DNA of 64,000 nucleotides from Bathynomus jamesi (Eukaryota > Arthropoda > Malacostraca > Isopoda > Cirolanidae), in contig JAJOZX010005786.1 of the NCBI GenBank assembly GCA_023014485.1, positions 232,501-296,500 on the forward strand, read 5' to 3'. Numbering within the stretch: the stretch's first letter is position 1; every line of letters begins with the position of its first letter. The translations under genes were made by a program, and so were the position numbers. The notes below the pieces were generated by a model, which did not search any database, was not told the origin of the DNA, and worked only from the letters and a program-made list of their open reading frames with translations. Shown here in pieces: positions 28,966-38,884 of the stretch.

Positions 28966-31238
28966 CACTAGGGAACAACATTTTTGTTTCTTGAAAACTA
29001 TTTGGTGTTTCTTATAGAACGTTTGATGCTGATTCCAAATAAGGTTTCAGAATGTTTCTATCACCCATAGTTTTCGAGAAAATAATATTTCCATTTACTC
29101 AGAGTTTTCCCAAAATATTAGTTAAAATTATATAAGTGTACTAATTTAATTTTACTTTCTTTTTTTTCCAGGCTAACTATATTTAATAGTATTTTTTGCA
29201 TTAAAAAAATATAGCTATTTAAACAAACAGATTTTTAATAAAAAGAAAGAATTTTTTTTCAAGTTTTGCTCAAATTTTAAAATTTTTCATAGTAGAAAAA
29301 ATTGGTTTTTCATTCCAAAAAGTTTTCCGTGATTTCAATAATTTTCCGCCTACATGAATCGAAACTGTATTAATCCCAGAGATACATTTTGCTACGTATG
29401 TGGAGAACTGACCATAATGGCACAGAGGAAGACGATGACCCCACTCGTGAAGAAGGCTTACGAACTTTATTTTGGATGTAAGGTAGGCGACCAAGACAAA
29501 TCCTGGGCACCTCATATCTCATGCATTTCCTGTGCCGTCACTCTTAGGGGTTGGATTAAAGGTACCCGCAAATCTATGCCATTTGCCATACCAATGATTT
29601 GGAGAGAGCCTAAGGATCACCTAACGGCGGATTGCTATTTTTGTATGACTAACGTTTCAGGATTCTCTGCCAAAAATAAACATAAAATTCATTACCCAAA
29701 TCTTGAATCTGCCATAAGACCAGTACTACATGACGATGATAACCCAATTCCAACTCCCCCAAAGTCATGGACACTGGATGAAGAGTCTGAAGTTGAACCA
29801 GTGGAAATTGATGACACTAAAGATAAAGACTTTCAGCAACCTGAATCAAATAAATCACGTATGATAACGCAGGTTATGCTGAATGATCTCGTGAGAGATT
29901 TGGACCTTCCGAAAAAGAAAGCGGAATTATTGGGCTCCAGGTTACGTGAATGGAATTTGCTGGCAAAAGATACAAGCATATCGGCGTTCCGCACTCCAAA
30001 AAGATCTGATGCAGTATTTCTCCTCGTCAGGTGGTTTATGCTACTGTAATAATGTAAATGGACTGCTGTTAGCTCTCGGTCATGAGCACAAATCTGAAGA
30101 TTGGCGTTTATTTATTGACTCTTCGAAGCTAAGCCTCAAGGTTGTACTACTTCACAATGGAAATAAATACCCTTCCATTCCTGTAGGGCACGCTGTCCAC
30201 AAGAAGGAATCTTACGAAAATATGAAACTCATCCTTCAGCAGATTAATTATGACCAGTTTCGTTGGTATATATGTGGGGATTTAAAAGTCGTCGCGCTTC
30301 TTCTGGGAATGCAGCTCGGTTATACGAAGTTCTGCTGCTTCCTTTGTGAATGGGACAGCAAAGCCAGAGATTCGCATTATTTTGTAAAGGATTGGCCACT
30401 TCATCAAAAATGTATCCCAGGACTGAAGAATGTGTCTCATGAACCCTTAGTTGATCCCAAGAAAATATACTTACCGCCACTTCACATCAAACTTGGCATC
30501 ATGAAAAATTTTGTCAAAGCAATGAACAAGGAAGATGAGGCATTCAATATTTGAAGAAAAAGTTTTCACGACTTAGCGATGCAAAGATAAAAGAAGGGAT
30601 CTTTGTTGGTCCCCAAATCAGAGAGCTCATGAAAGATCAAAAGTTTGATGATGCCTTGAGAGGAAAAGAAAAAGTGGCATGGGATGCCATGAAGAATGTT
30701 GTCACAAATTTTCTAGAGAACATCAAAGCCTCTAACTATGAAAAAATAGTGCAGGACATGATTGAAGCATATAGGTTATTGGGATGTAATATGTCACTAA
30801 AAATCCATTTCTTGCACTCCCATTTAGATTTCTTCCCTGAAAACCTCCGTGACGTAAGCGATGAGCATGGAGAAAGGTTCCACCAAGATATAGCTACTAT
30901 GGAGAAACGCTACCAAGGGAGGTGGGATCCGGCAATGTTAGCTGATTACTGCTGGACATTGATGCGAGCTCCTAATGAAAACTACAAGCGAAAATCAGTG
31001 ACAAAGAAGTTTTAAGAAGAATATTTTAAATGCCAATCTGCCACTAATATAATTTTTATGAAGTATTTTTACTAACTTCTATACACTTTTTGAATAAATA
31101 TTAAAATACACATTTCTCAGTAACCTTGGGTGATAGAGAAATTCTACGGCTATATTCGGAATCAGCGGAAAAGATCCTATAAGACCGACCTGTTCACGTC
31201 CAAGAAACAAAAAAAAAGTTAAAATTTGTTCCCCAGTG
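28966..31238 (+). mobile_element. CACYRG-end DNA transposon, copy 1
   Basis: Starts CACTAGGGAACAACATTTTT at 28966; the right end is the inverse of CACTGGGGAACAAATTTT, closing at 31238. Imperfect inverted similarity goes on for about 120 bp (GTTTCTTG, GCTGATTCC, TTTCTATCACCCA). Flanked by TAA on both sides (28963-28965, 31239-31241). A splice-acceptor-like TTTTTTTTCCAG lies at 29161-29172, upstream of the coding region. Confidence 0.85.
29354..31015 (+). pseudogene. Uncharacterised transposase-like protein, copy 1
   Basis: ATG at 29354. Three frames give one protein of about 550 residues (29354-30049, then 29946-30554 and 30551-31015). Residues 1-70 have paired cysteines (FCYVCGE, then ISCISC) around DQDKSWAPH; a second pair is DCYFCMTN. 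'LNDLVRDLDLPKKKAELLGS' follows at about 170. The second half has candidate acidic catalytic sites: LFIDSSK, CGDLK and DEHGERF, with C- and H-rich NMSLKIHFLHSHLDFFPENL. This resembles the RNase H-fold (DDE) plan but I cannot name the superfamily. Copy 2 at 33187-34863 is about half identical. Role as the element's transposase is inferred from its place between matching TIRs. Confidence 0.7.
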
Positions 31239-31420
31239 TAATTTGTGTAAACTATTTGGCACTTTCTTACTTTCACTGAATTTCCCTTTATAATTTATAT
31301 GCGCGGATTCACTGATACTTTATACACTTTCGGGTGGAGATAGAATAAACCCCCGAGAAGTTATTACCTTCTTATTTAATGCAGAGAAACAAAGCGTTCA
31401 TTCCACAAGGAGCAAACATA
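31239..31420. other. Unassigned spacer
   Basis: No gene recognised; a short hydrophobic minus-strand frame here overlaps the transposon end and is not conserved. Confidence 0.3.
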
Positions 31421-31434
31421 TATATATATATATA

Positions 31435-31499
<65 letters not shown>
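31421..31499. repeat. (AT)n microsatellite
   Basis: About 80 bp of TA repeats with one CTG interruption at 31434. Confidence 0.95.
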
Positions 31500-31500
<1 letters not shown>

Positions 31501-32213
31501 TATTAAATTTATTTTCTTATTTCTCATTATATTCAATCATATCATTAATTTAACAAAGGTTGGTTCGACTTCAGTACGGATATATCTTCCGTATTTTCAA
31601 ACCACTACAACCATAAACCGTTCCGGCTGCCTCGTTAAATCTGCTGGTTTTTTGGTTTTGAGAAAGAGACTTGATAGTGAAGTTGTTGGATGGTTTAATT
31701 GGTTTCAAAGCACTGAATAGTGAGGTTATAGAAGAATTCTGTTTCAAATTTGTTCAGCTAACTGTGTTGCTGTTTTTTTCTTCAGGTTTGATCGGTATAT
31801 CATAGTAAAGTGCATTAATGTTTAAATTGCATTCATGTTTAAGTTCAATAATCTATTTTCAAATTAGGCTGTTATAAGGCTGTTAGGTATAACATTTCCC
31901 TTTCAGAAAACGCAATCAATCTTCTTTATATTCAAGTATTATCAAGGTAAAGTGTTTACAATTAAAGCTACTAAGGTAATGGTCTATTTTGTTTTCATAG
32001 AATAAGACAATTACTACGAACTAAAGAGGGTGTTAAACTATAATCAAGTTTAACCCTCTGATAGCATAAAATTTCTATCAGCGGGAATCAATAATATTAT
32101 TCAGGATTTAATTTATGCTTCGGGAAGTAATTCATAATCTTAATTTAGTGTTAAAAAATAATAGTTTAGTATTCAAATACTGTGTTGGGTTAAAACAAAA
32201 TTTTTATTCTAAC
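31500..32213. other. Unassigned AT-rich spacer
   Basis: No coding signal. One perfect-looking stem (AGAGGGTGTTAAACT against AGTTTAACCCTCT) lies at about 32026-32060. Confidence 0.35.
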
Positions 32214-32460
32214 AATACATTAATGTAAAGAACGACGCTTGTGTAGAAGAGCGTTCCGCACAAGATGAGGAGGGGGAGCGAACAAATGAAAAATGAGGTA
32301 CCACCCGGGAATCGAACCCTGGATCATCCGATTGCCGGTCAGATATGCTATCCACTACGCTATGGACCTCGATCATCAGAAGTCGTAATTCTCCTATATA
32401 CGAGCAGAAACCAATGCCCTGAGGGGGCACCTCCGCATGCCGTACATATATACATATATT
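32214..32460 (-). mobile_element. tRNA-derived SINE, copy 1
   Basis: Shares with the copies at 35738 and 35979 the string GTAAAGAACGACGCTT, an A/C-rich linker and a tRNA-like head. The part beyond the head (GGGGCACCTCCGCATGCCGT) is shared with copy 2 at 35948. Orientation is set by the tRNA-like promoter boxes on minus. Confidence 0.7.
32295..32370 (-). tRNA. tRNA-like pseudogene (SINE head)
   Basis: Read on minus it starts GAGGTCCATAGCGTAGTGG and contains an A box (TAGCGTAGTGG) and B box (GGTTCGATTCC). The T stem is nearly perfect and the anticodon stem TCTGA/TCGGA forms with one wobble. The loop CCGGCAA has C at the position where tRNAs have U, so it is a tRNA-derived pol III promoter and not a working tRNA. 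Confidence 0.6.
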
Positions 32461-32582
32461 GATACATTCATTTGTTCGTTCTCCCTCCTCATCTTGTGCG
32501 GAACGCTCTTCTACACAAGCGTCGTTCTTTACATTAATTATACTGTGTGTTGTTTGCAGTTAAAATGTGTATATATACATAT

Positions 32583-32647
<65 letters not shown>

Positions 32648-32693
32648 TATATATACATATATATATTGCCGGTCAGATATGATAACCATTACC
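32461..32693 (+). repeat. Inverted SINE fragments around (TA)n
   Basis: 32465-32560 repeats the SINE linker in opposite orientation to copy 1 (CTCATCTTGTGCGGAACGCT, then AAGCGTCGTTCTTTAC), giving a fold-back. 32575-32665 is (AC)n and (TA)n. 32668-32693 is another SINE head piece (TTGCCGGTCAGATATGATAA). Confidence 0.7.
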
Positions 32694-32950
32694 GCGGATG
32701 CGGATATTTAGTTAATCTATCAATACACTATAGAATTATGAATATATAACATAATTTTTCAAATTTCGTGATATTACTATTATGGCAGGCAATGCATAAG
32801 AATTAAAATTAATATTAATGTTTTCATTATGATAAAAATAACTTTCTCAAGAGTTTCAGCCACAGAAAATTCAATAAAACAAGTTTCATTCAATTTTCTG
32901 TGTTACCAGGTATTTATATTTTGAGGTTTATATATTTGTTTGTTCATTAA
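32694..32950. other. Unassigned spacer
   Basis: Includes a GCGGATGCGGATAT phrase that recurs at 35504-35545, on the other side of the transposon at 32954-35382; otherwise nothing recognised. Confidence 0.3.
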
Positions 32951-33186
32951 TAACACCGGTCTGCATGAAAATCGATTTCTTTATTTTGTGATTCTGAAGC
33001 AGTTTGCTGCGCTGAATTCAAAAATGCTACCAGTTTTTTCTATCACCCACAGTTTTAAAGTTATTAGCAAAACAATTTTGGGGCATTTTGTAATTTTTTA
33101 CCTTTTTTATCTTTAATTACGGTAATTTCGTTTTTTCATATTTTTCAGATAGATAATTCTAACATTACGTCTTTAAAATTTTAATA

Positions 33187-34863
33187 ATGGCTTCTAGAGG
33201 ATGTACCAATAGTCCAGACATATTTTGTTGTATTTGTGGTCGGTATGTTGTTGTAAAACAAAGGACAAATGTAACGACCTTCATTAAGAGAGCTTTTCAT
33301 GCTTATTTTGGAATTAAACTAGGAGATCAAGACAAAAGTTGGGCTACACACAAGGTTTGTTTTACGTGTGTTGCGGCACTAAGGAATTGGAGCAAAAGTA
33401 AAAAGAAAAGTTTGCCACTTGGGATCCCTATGGTATGGCGCGAGCCTAGAAACCATACCGACGACTGCTACTTTTGTTCTTGCAATGTTAAAGGTTATAA
33501 TGCAAAGAATAAAGAGAGCCTTCAATACCCAAGTCTTCCATCTGCAATAAGGCCGGTACCCCATGGTATAGAAGATCCTATTCCCCGCCCTCCCGAGAGT
33601 CTGGATCAATACAATTCAGATTCTGATTCAGCTCCAAATCCAGACAATGATGATATTTATGAACAGCCAACAGCTGACCGAGATCCTCCTAAACCATTAA
33701 CCCAAGCCGAACTAAATGACTTAGTCAGGGATTTGAATCTGCCTAAGGACTCTGCAGAACTTTTGGGGTCTAGATTGCAGGAGAACAATTTATTGGCATC
33801 CGACACATACTTCGCTTGGTACAGAAATCGTGAGAAAGACTTCGTGCCTTTTTTCGAAGAAGATGGTCCCTTGGTATTTTGCAAGGACATCACAGGATTA
33901 GTGTGCAAGCTAGGCATCGAATACCAAACCAGTGACTAGAGGTTGTTTATAGATTCCTCTAAAACCAGTCTAAAAGGAGTGTTACTGCACAACGGTAACA
34001 AATATGCATCAATCCCAGTGGCCCATTCTACTCATTTAAAAGAGACCTATGATAACATGAAACTGCTTCTGTAAAAAATTCAGTATCAAAATCACAGATG
34101 GATATTGTGTAAGGATCCCAAAGTCCTTTGCATGTTACTTGGGCAGCAATCAGGATACACTAAGATGCCATGTTTCATCTGCGAATGGGATAGTCGAGCA
34201 CGTGACCAGCACTGGAAGAGGAAAACGTGGCCTCCTAGAGAGAATCTTACCCCAGGATCAAAGAACATTTTACATGAACATCTAGTTGAACCAAATAAAA
34301 TCCTCCTACCACCCTTGCACATTAAGTTAGGCTTGATGAAGCAGTATGTCAAAGCATTGAATAGAGAAGGTGAGTGTTTCAAATACATTTGTTCAAAATA
34401 TCCAAAGACTAGCTACGAGAAAATAAAGGAAGGTGTTTTTATAGGTCCTCAGATTAGAAAGTTATTGACAGACGATCATTTCCTGAACACAATGACCAAT
34501 AAAAAAAAAGAAGCATGGCTTGGTTTCAAAGATGTTGTTGAAAACTTCTTGGGAAACTACAAAAGCCAAAATTATGAAAGACTGATGGAAAATATGCTTA
34601 AAAAGTTTTGCGCCTTAGGCTGCAACATGAGCCTGAAAGTTCACTTCTTATTTTCGCATCTTGACCGTTTTCCCGAAAATCTCGGAGATGTCAGTGAGGA
34701 GCAAGGGGAACGATTTCAGCAGGACATCAAAACCATGGAAAGAAGATATCAAGGAAGATGGCATACAAATATGATGGCGGATTACTGCTGGTGTCTGCAA
34801 CGAGATCAGCCTAACGCACAGCATAAGAAAACATCAAAGAAGCACCGGTTTAGCCGTCATTAG
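33187..34863 (+). pseudogene. Uncharacterised transposase-like protein, copy 2
   Basis: ATG at 33187. 33187-33939 encodes paired cysteines (CCICGRYV, then VCFTCVAALR) around GDQDKSWATH, a second pair (DCYFCSCN), an acidic stretch and LNDLVRDLNLPKDSAELLGS. An in-frame stop at 33937 is followed by LFIDSSKTSLKGVLLHNGN, another stop at about 34072, then 34105-34863 with GYTKMPCFICEWDSRARD, PPLHIKLGLMKQYVKA, SLKVHFLFSHLDRFPENL, EEQGERFQQDI and RRYQGRW. The CGDLK motif of copy 1 is CKDPK here. Stops are few and substitutions mostly conservative, so the family was under selection before these copies decayed. Confidence 0.7.
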
Positions 34864-35020
34864 TCAGATCTACCTTCGTAGTCTTAAGTCTTTGGAATAA
34901 GTTTCTTTCAGTTATTTTTTTATTCTTTCATAAACAAGCAATATGCTTGTCCAAGAGCTAGGAGCTATTTAATTCTGCTTTAATTAGGTTTTACTCTTAT
35001 CACCTAAAGATTTCGTGCTA

Positions 35021-35259
35021 CAAGGGGTGTTGTAATTCCTCATCTGTCCCCAAATGTTAACCACCCATTGATGGGAGGGGGAGAGTATTTTGCTGGGAAC
35101 GGGACTGGTTGTTATATATATTTACCCTACATTATTATGTAAGCGTTACTGTAGTCTATAACAACAAAATTTATGGTTTAGCATGTGCAATCCAATGTTG
35201 GTCTCGATAAGATGGTTCACATTTGGGGATAAATGGAGGATTTATGACACACCCTGTAG
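35021..35259. mobile_element. Mariner-type MITE nested in the CACYRG transposon
   Basis: Left end CAAGGGGTGTTGTAATTCCTC after TA (shown in part), right end the inverse of CAGGGTGTGTCATAAATCC before TA. Inverted similarity extends to TCCCCAAATGTTAACCA-type sequence. Non-coding. Confidence 0.7.
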
Positions 35260-35385
35260 TAGGAAATCCATACGTGATAGGGAAAAACTAACTATATTTT
35301 AGAGATCAGCGCACTTAAATTATATAGAATCACCAATTAGTTTGTAAAAATCGATCGACAAGTTTTCAAATGTGTACTGGTGTAA

Positions 35386-35561
35386 TTAATACTTTACATG
35401 AAATGTGCATGACTGGGCCTTATAAGCTACTTTATAAGCTAATTTATTTGTAAATTGCATAATTTATTAGAGGTAATATCCGCATAACACCCGAAGTCAG
35501 AAGTGCGGATGCGGATGCAGATGTTAAAAATGATGCGGATATCCGGTCCACCACTAGACAT
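35386..35561. other. Unassigned spacer
   Basis: Contains the GCGGATGCGGATGCAGATG phrase; no gene. Confidence 0.3.
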
Positions 35562-35681
35562 ATATATATATATATATATATATATTCGTTAAAACTAACG
35601 AATATATCACGACCTAACCATACATAAAATCCATGAGCATTTTAGGGATTTCATGAAATCCCGAGTTACACAGATTACCTG

Positions 35682-35739
<58 letters not shown>
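35562..35739. repeat. (TA)n tracts with a MITE fragment between
   Basis: (TA)n at 35562-35585 and 35686-35739. 35585-35620 is a fragment of the palindromic MITE at 28692 (CGTTAAAACTAACGAATATA, then CACGACCTAACC). Confidence 0.8.
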
Positions 35740-35740
<1 letters not shown>

Positions 35741-35975
35741 CGTAAAGAACGACGCTTTGTATAGGAGAATATTCCGCGCAAGATGAGAGCGAAAGAACGA
35801 AACAAATGAAAAAATGAGGTAACCACCCGGGAATCGAACCCGGGATCTTCCGATTGCCGGTCAGATATGATAACCATTACACCACGGGCCTCACTCAATC
35901 AAATGTCGTAATTCCTCTACATGCGCGCAGAAACCAATGCCCCAAAGGGGCACCTCCCGCATGCCGTAACATTAT
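35740..35975 (-). mobile_element. tRNA-derived SINE, copy 2
   Basis: The tRNA-like head lies at 35816-35892 on minus (GAGGCCCGTGGTGTAATGG, with A box TGGTGTAATGG and B box GGTTCGATTCC; the T stem CCGGG/CCCGG is perfect). Tail: linker with GTTTCGTTCTTTCGCTCTC, then GTCGTTCTTTACG, ending in (TA)n at 35739. The best preserved of the three copies; the anticodon loop is again CCGGCAA, atypical for a real tRNA. Confidence 0.7.
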
Positions 35976-36220
35976 ATACATTATAACTGCAAACACGCAG
36001 TATAATTAACGTAAAGAACGACGCTTTGTATAGGAGAATATTCCGCGAAAGATGAGAGCGAAAGAACGAAACAAATAAAAAATGAGGTGACCACCCGGGA
36101 ATCGAACCCGGGATCTTCCGATTGCCGGTCAGATATGATACGTTAATTATACTGCGTGTTTGCAGTTATAATGTATATATATATATATATGTGTGTGTGT
36201 ATATATATTTATATATACAC
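35976..36220 (-). mobile_element. tRNA-derived SINE, copy 3, fold-back
   Basis: Linker and partial tRNA-like head (36083-36139) broken in the D arm. Flanked by about 33-bp inverted arms: TATAACTGCAAACACGCAG at 35980 and its inverse at 36150-36172. (TA)n and (GT)n follow to 36220. Confidence 0.65.
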
Positions 36221-36221
36221 A

Positions 36222-36453
36222 CAGGGTGAGTCAAAAGTCTCCATACATAGGCAAAATGGTCGTGATAAATAAATGATTATTTATTTTTATTTTTTGCAGG
36301 TGATGTGGTGATATGCTGAGACGCCTTTGTATGTGCCATCCGTATGTGCATTCAGTGTAATGGTGCCCACATAGAGCATATTTTGTGACTTACAAGTGAT
36401 TGCATAATAAAGTGACCATTTTTCCTATGTATGGAGACTTTTGACTCACCCTG
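36222..36453. mobile_element. Mariner-type MITE, 232 bp
   Basis: Ends CAGGGTGAGTCAAAAGTCTC and its exact inverse at 36453, with inverted similarity to about 40 bp (CATACATAGG, AATGGTC). TA follows on the right. Non-coding. Confidence 0.85.
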
Positions 36454-36539
36454 TATATATATATATATGAAAATTATTTCACGAAAGTAACACGTGAAAA
36501 ATATTTATGATGAATAAAACCACGAAGAGTGTAAATTCA

Positions 36540-37075
36540 CTTTCAATAACGAGTATTATCAACAGGTTTTTGGGATGGCCATGGGCAACCCCTTATCGCC
36601 CCTCCTCTCCAATATTTATATGGAGTTTTTCGAAGTTACTTACATTCCGAGAATCCTGGGGGGGTGGCATCCCATGGTTGCGGTACGTTGACGATATTTT
36701 GTGTATCTGGCCCATGAATCGTGACCTGGATGACTTCCTCCTTCAGTTAAATGATCAAGTCCCCTCCATTAAATTTACTTTAGAAGTGGAACAAGACAAC
36801 TCAATCCCGTTTTTGGATGTGCGTGTACATAGGGAAAACCCAGGTTTTAAGTTTAGTACCTATCGGAAAAAACAAACAATTTGTCTTACGTACACTTTTA
36901 CTCGGGACATGACACCCCCACTAAGAAGGCCATTTTTTCTTCAATGTTTCTCCGCGCCCTTAGGATCGCCAGTCCGGAATACATCGATGCCGAATTGGAA
37001 AAAATCAACGGTATTGGAAGTGATTTGTGTTATCCATCTGCCTTTATGGAATCTTGTCTCAACAAGGCAAAATGA
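36540..37075 (+). pseudogene. Penelope-like reverse transcriptase, C-terminal part
   Basis: Readable in two frames. The first gives FGMAMGNPLSPLLSNIYMEF (about 36571-36630), the RT block before the catalytic loop. Then RYVDDILCIWPMNRDL (about 36680-36726) with the catalytic YVDD, and DNSIPFLDVRVHRENPGF and KFSTYRKK. A one-base slip in a run of G near 36656-36663 and another after 36860 break it; the end, IGSDLCYPSAFMESC, is in the 36881-37075 frame. The N-terminal RT fingers are missing. Function: target-primed reverse transcription of the element RNA. Confidence 0.8.
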
Positions 37076-37177
37076 ACCTTCTATCGTGTGAATAATAACA
37101 CTCGTACTTTATGAAAGAATATTTTAGTACTTCCATTTTTCCCGGGCTTTTTAGGCATTGCTAATGTACTTAAACTT

Positions 37178-37606
37178 TTGGATATTAATGTAGTATTTTC
37201 ATATAAAAATATCGTGAAAAATATCCTAGTAAAAAATAGCCCTACCATTAATTCAGGCATTATCTATAAAATTGGTTGTAAACAATGTGATTCTTTTTAC
37301 ATAGGTCAGACGGGAAAGGATTTGCACACACGTATAAAACAGCATCAATATTCCGTTAGAACAGGACTGTCGTCCAGTGCCCTTTTTGTCCATTTGTCAG
37401 AGTTATACCACTGTATTGATTGGAATAATGCTACAGTTTTGTTTCACTGTAGCAACATTGTTAATAGAAATATTCTTGAGTCTGCCATTATCGAACTTAC
37501 AAATAACTTCAACATAAGCAAAGGTCTTTTTCAACTCGATCCTGTTGTTTTGAATTCCTTCAGAACGGATTTAGATAAGAAGGGTAGAACGCTAAACCTT
37601 TGGTAA
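37178..37606 (+). CDS. Penelope-like GIY-YIG endonuclease domain
   Basis: A 142-residue open frame, downstream of the RT and probably once fused to it. GIIYKIGCKQCDSFYIGQTG is the GIY-YIG core (GIIY and YIG), followed by KDLHTRIKQHQ with the conserved Arg, and a Cys pair. ESAIIELTNNFNISKG matches the region with the catalytic Glu. C-terminal RTLNLW precedes the stop at 37604. The frame is intact in itself, but the element is truncated upstream. Confidence 0.8.
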   Translation: MDINVVFSYKNIVKNILVKNSPTINSGIIYKIGCKQCDSFYIGQTGKDLHTRIKQHQYSVRTGLSSSALFVHLSELYHCIDWNNATVLFHCSNIVNRNILESAIIELTNNFNISKGLFQLDPVVLNSFRTDLDKKGRTLNLW

Positions 37607-37974
37607 ACCTGTATGCTACTCTAATAACTTTTATTTTTCAATTTATTTTTATATACATCGAACTTAGACAAGAAGCGCAGAGTGCTAAAACCTGGGCAGA
37701 TTTCCAATATAAATCTGTATGCTCCTCTTAAGTTTTATTTTTATTTTTCAATTTATTATTTTTTTAATTAACTATAACATTGGTTGGAAACAATTCATTT
37801 GATCTTGTGTTGGATTCGAGCAAAGTGCTAAAACCTCGGTAGTTTTTTCCTTACAGATTTGTATGATCCTCCCACAATCCTTTAATGTTTAATTTTTATT
37901 TTTATTTCTCCGTTTATTGTATATATATATTTTTGTTTCTGTAATCTCTATATAGGCTGTAACTCTTTACGTAC
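37607..37974. other. Penelope-like 3' untranslated region
   Basis: Two or three diverged repeats of an approximately 120-bp unit around GCTAAAACCT (or similar), TGTATGCTCCTC and TTATTTTTCAATTTATT (about 37600, 37690 and 37815). No coding signal. Confidence 0.5.
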
Positions 37975-38055
37975 TTCAGTGTTCCTGAGGATGTCATTAG
38001 ACGAAAGCGCTTGAGCACCATTCTGTGTTTCCTTTCCTTCGTGGTTTTATTCATC

Positions 38056-38056
<1 letters not shown>
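37975..38056 (+). ncRNA. Possible hammerhead-ribozyme-like motif in the Penelope tail
   Basis: CTGAGGATGTCATTAGACGA followed by AAGCGC at about 37985-38010 fits a hammerhead core (CUGANGA, a GUC/GAC stem with an AUUA loop, then GAAA). Penelope-like elements are known to carry such motifs in their pseudo-LTRs. I did not establish stems I and III, so this is a candidate. Confidence 0.35.
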
Positions 38057-38060
<4 letters not shown>

Positions 38061-38091
<31 letters not shown>

Positions 38092-38408
38092 ATGTATATA
38101 TATATTGTAACTTGTAAATGTTGCTAAACAAAAAATCTCCTCGTTTTAAAAAATTACACAGCCAGATTATATGAGTATATGCAACGTTCACAGTCTAAAA
38201 TAAGGTGCATTCACAGCTAATATAAATTATATTTTGAAAGTCTCCATTAAATACGTCGTATACGTACATAATGTGTCTTATTTACCTGTATTTCTATTAC
38301 TTTAAGATTGTCTAATTTTTCGTTTGTAATAATAGATATTATTGTTATTTCATCACATTTAGTAGTATACCGGCAAAATGGGAAAGTGCAAATTGCAGTG
38401 CATTGTTG
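38061..38408. other. (GT)n and unassigned spacer
   Basis: (TG)n at 38068-38092 in (TA)n context; the rest has no recognisable gene. Confidence 0.5.
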
Positions 38409-38545
38409 ATCGATGTTGCAAGAGGGGGAAAGGGGGTTAGGGGTAATGGGGGAGGGGTTATCTAGCAAGGGGGTGGGAGTTAGTCCCCCAAGTTACATGA
38501 AGGGGGGAGGGGGTTTTGGGGGAAGAGGGAGAATGGCCTCCCCCA
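38409..38545 (+). other. G-rich tract, quadruplex-prone
   Basis: At least ten runs of three or more G within about 130 bp (for example GGGGGAAAGGGGGTTAGGGG), followed by AACCTAACC repeats at 38563-38588 and (GA)n. The plus strand could form several G-quadruplexes. The minus-strand frame here is a shadow. Confidence 0.6.
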
Positions 38546-38836
38546 AAAGAGTTAACCCTAACCTAAGAAGGTAACCTAACCTAACCTGAGAGAGAGAGAG
38601 AGAGATGTTGACGTTGGCATGTCTCGGAGCATAATGATTTTATTTACAGCCTTAGTTGGCTAAGATGGTGTAATCAGCAAGGTTGCTTATAAGGCTGAGT
38701 TTATACAAATATATGGTAAGACAAGGGTTGCTAGATTGTGGTATTTAGAAAAATTCTGTTATTTATTGTCCCTTGTGTATACGTTTATATTAATTTTAAT
38801 GAGATTGCGCGAATAATTCTGTTATTTATTGTTCCT

Positions 38837-38848
<12 letters not shown>
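38546..38848. other. AACCT repeats, (GA)n and unassigned spacer
   Basis: Telomere-like AACCT units at 38563-38588 and (GA)n at 38588-38604. 38740-38840 repeats a short phrase (AATTCTGTTATTTATTG) twice. No gene. Confidence 0.5.

Positions 38849-38884
<36 letters not shown>

Larger units (their letters stand above)
32954..35382 (+). mobile_element. CACYRG-end DNA transposon, copy 2
   Basis: Starts CACCGGTCTGCATG at 32954 and ends with the inverse of CACCAGTACACATTTG at 35382. Inverted similarity includes TCGATTT, GTGATTCT, GCGCTGA and TTTTTCTATCAC over about 110 bp. Flanked by TAA on both sides (32951-32953, 35383-35385). TTTTTCAG at 33141-33148 resembles the splice acceptor in copy 1. A mariner-type MITE (35021-35259) is nested near the right end. 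Confidence 0.85.
36455..38060 (+). mobile_element. Penelope-like element
   Basis: Contains an RT with YVDD and a GIY-YIG nuclease, the defining pair of canonical Penelope-like elements. The left end has ATGATGAATAAAACCACGAAG (36509, in part) and the right end the inverse (CTTCGTGGTTTTATTCATCAT), both next to (TA)n, as in the inverted pseudo-LTR arrangement of this class. 5'-truncated: only the second half of the RT is present. Confidence 0.85.

Noticed and set aside
32295..32370. Intact tRNA gene
   Set aside because: The anticodon loop lacks U33, the acceptor stem is imperfect and the same unit recurs inside a SINE at 35816 and 36083.
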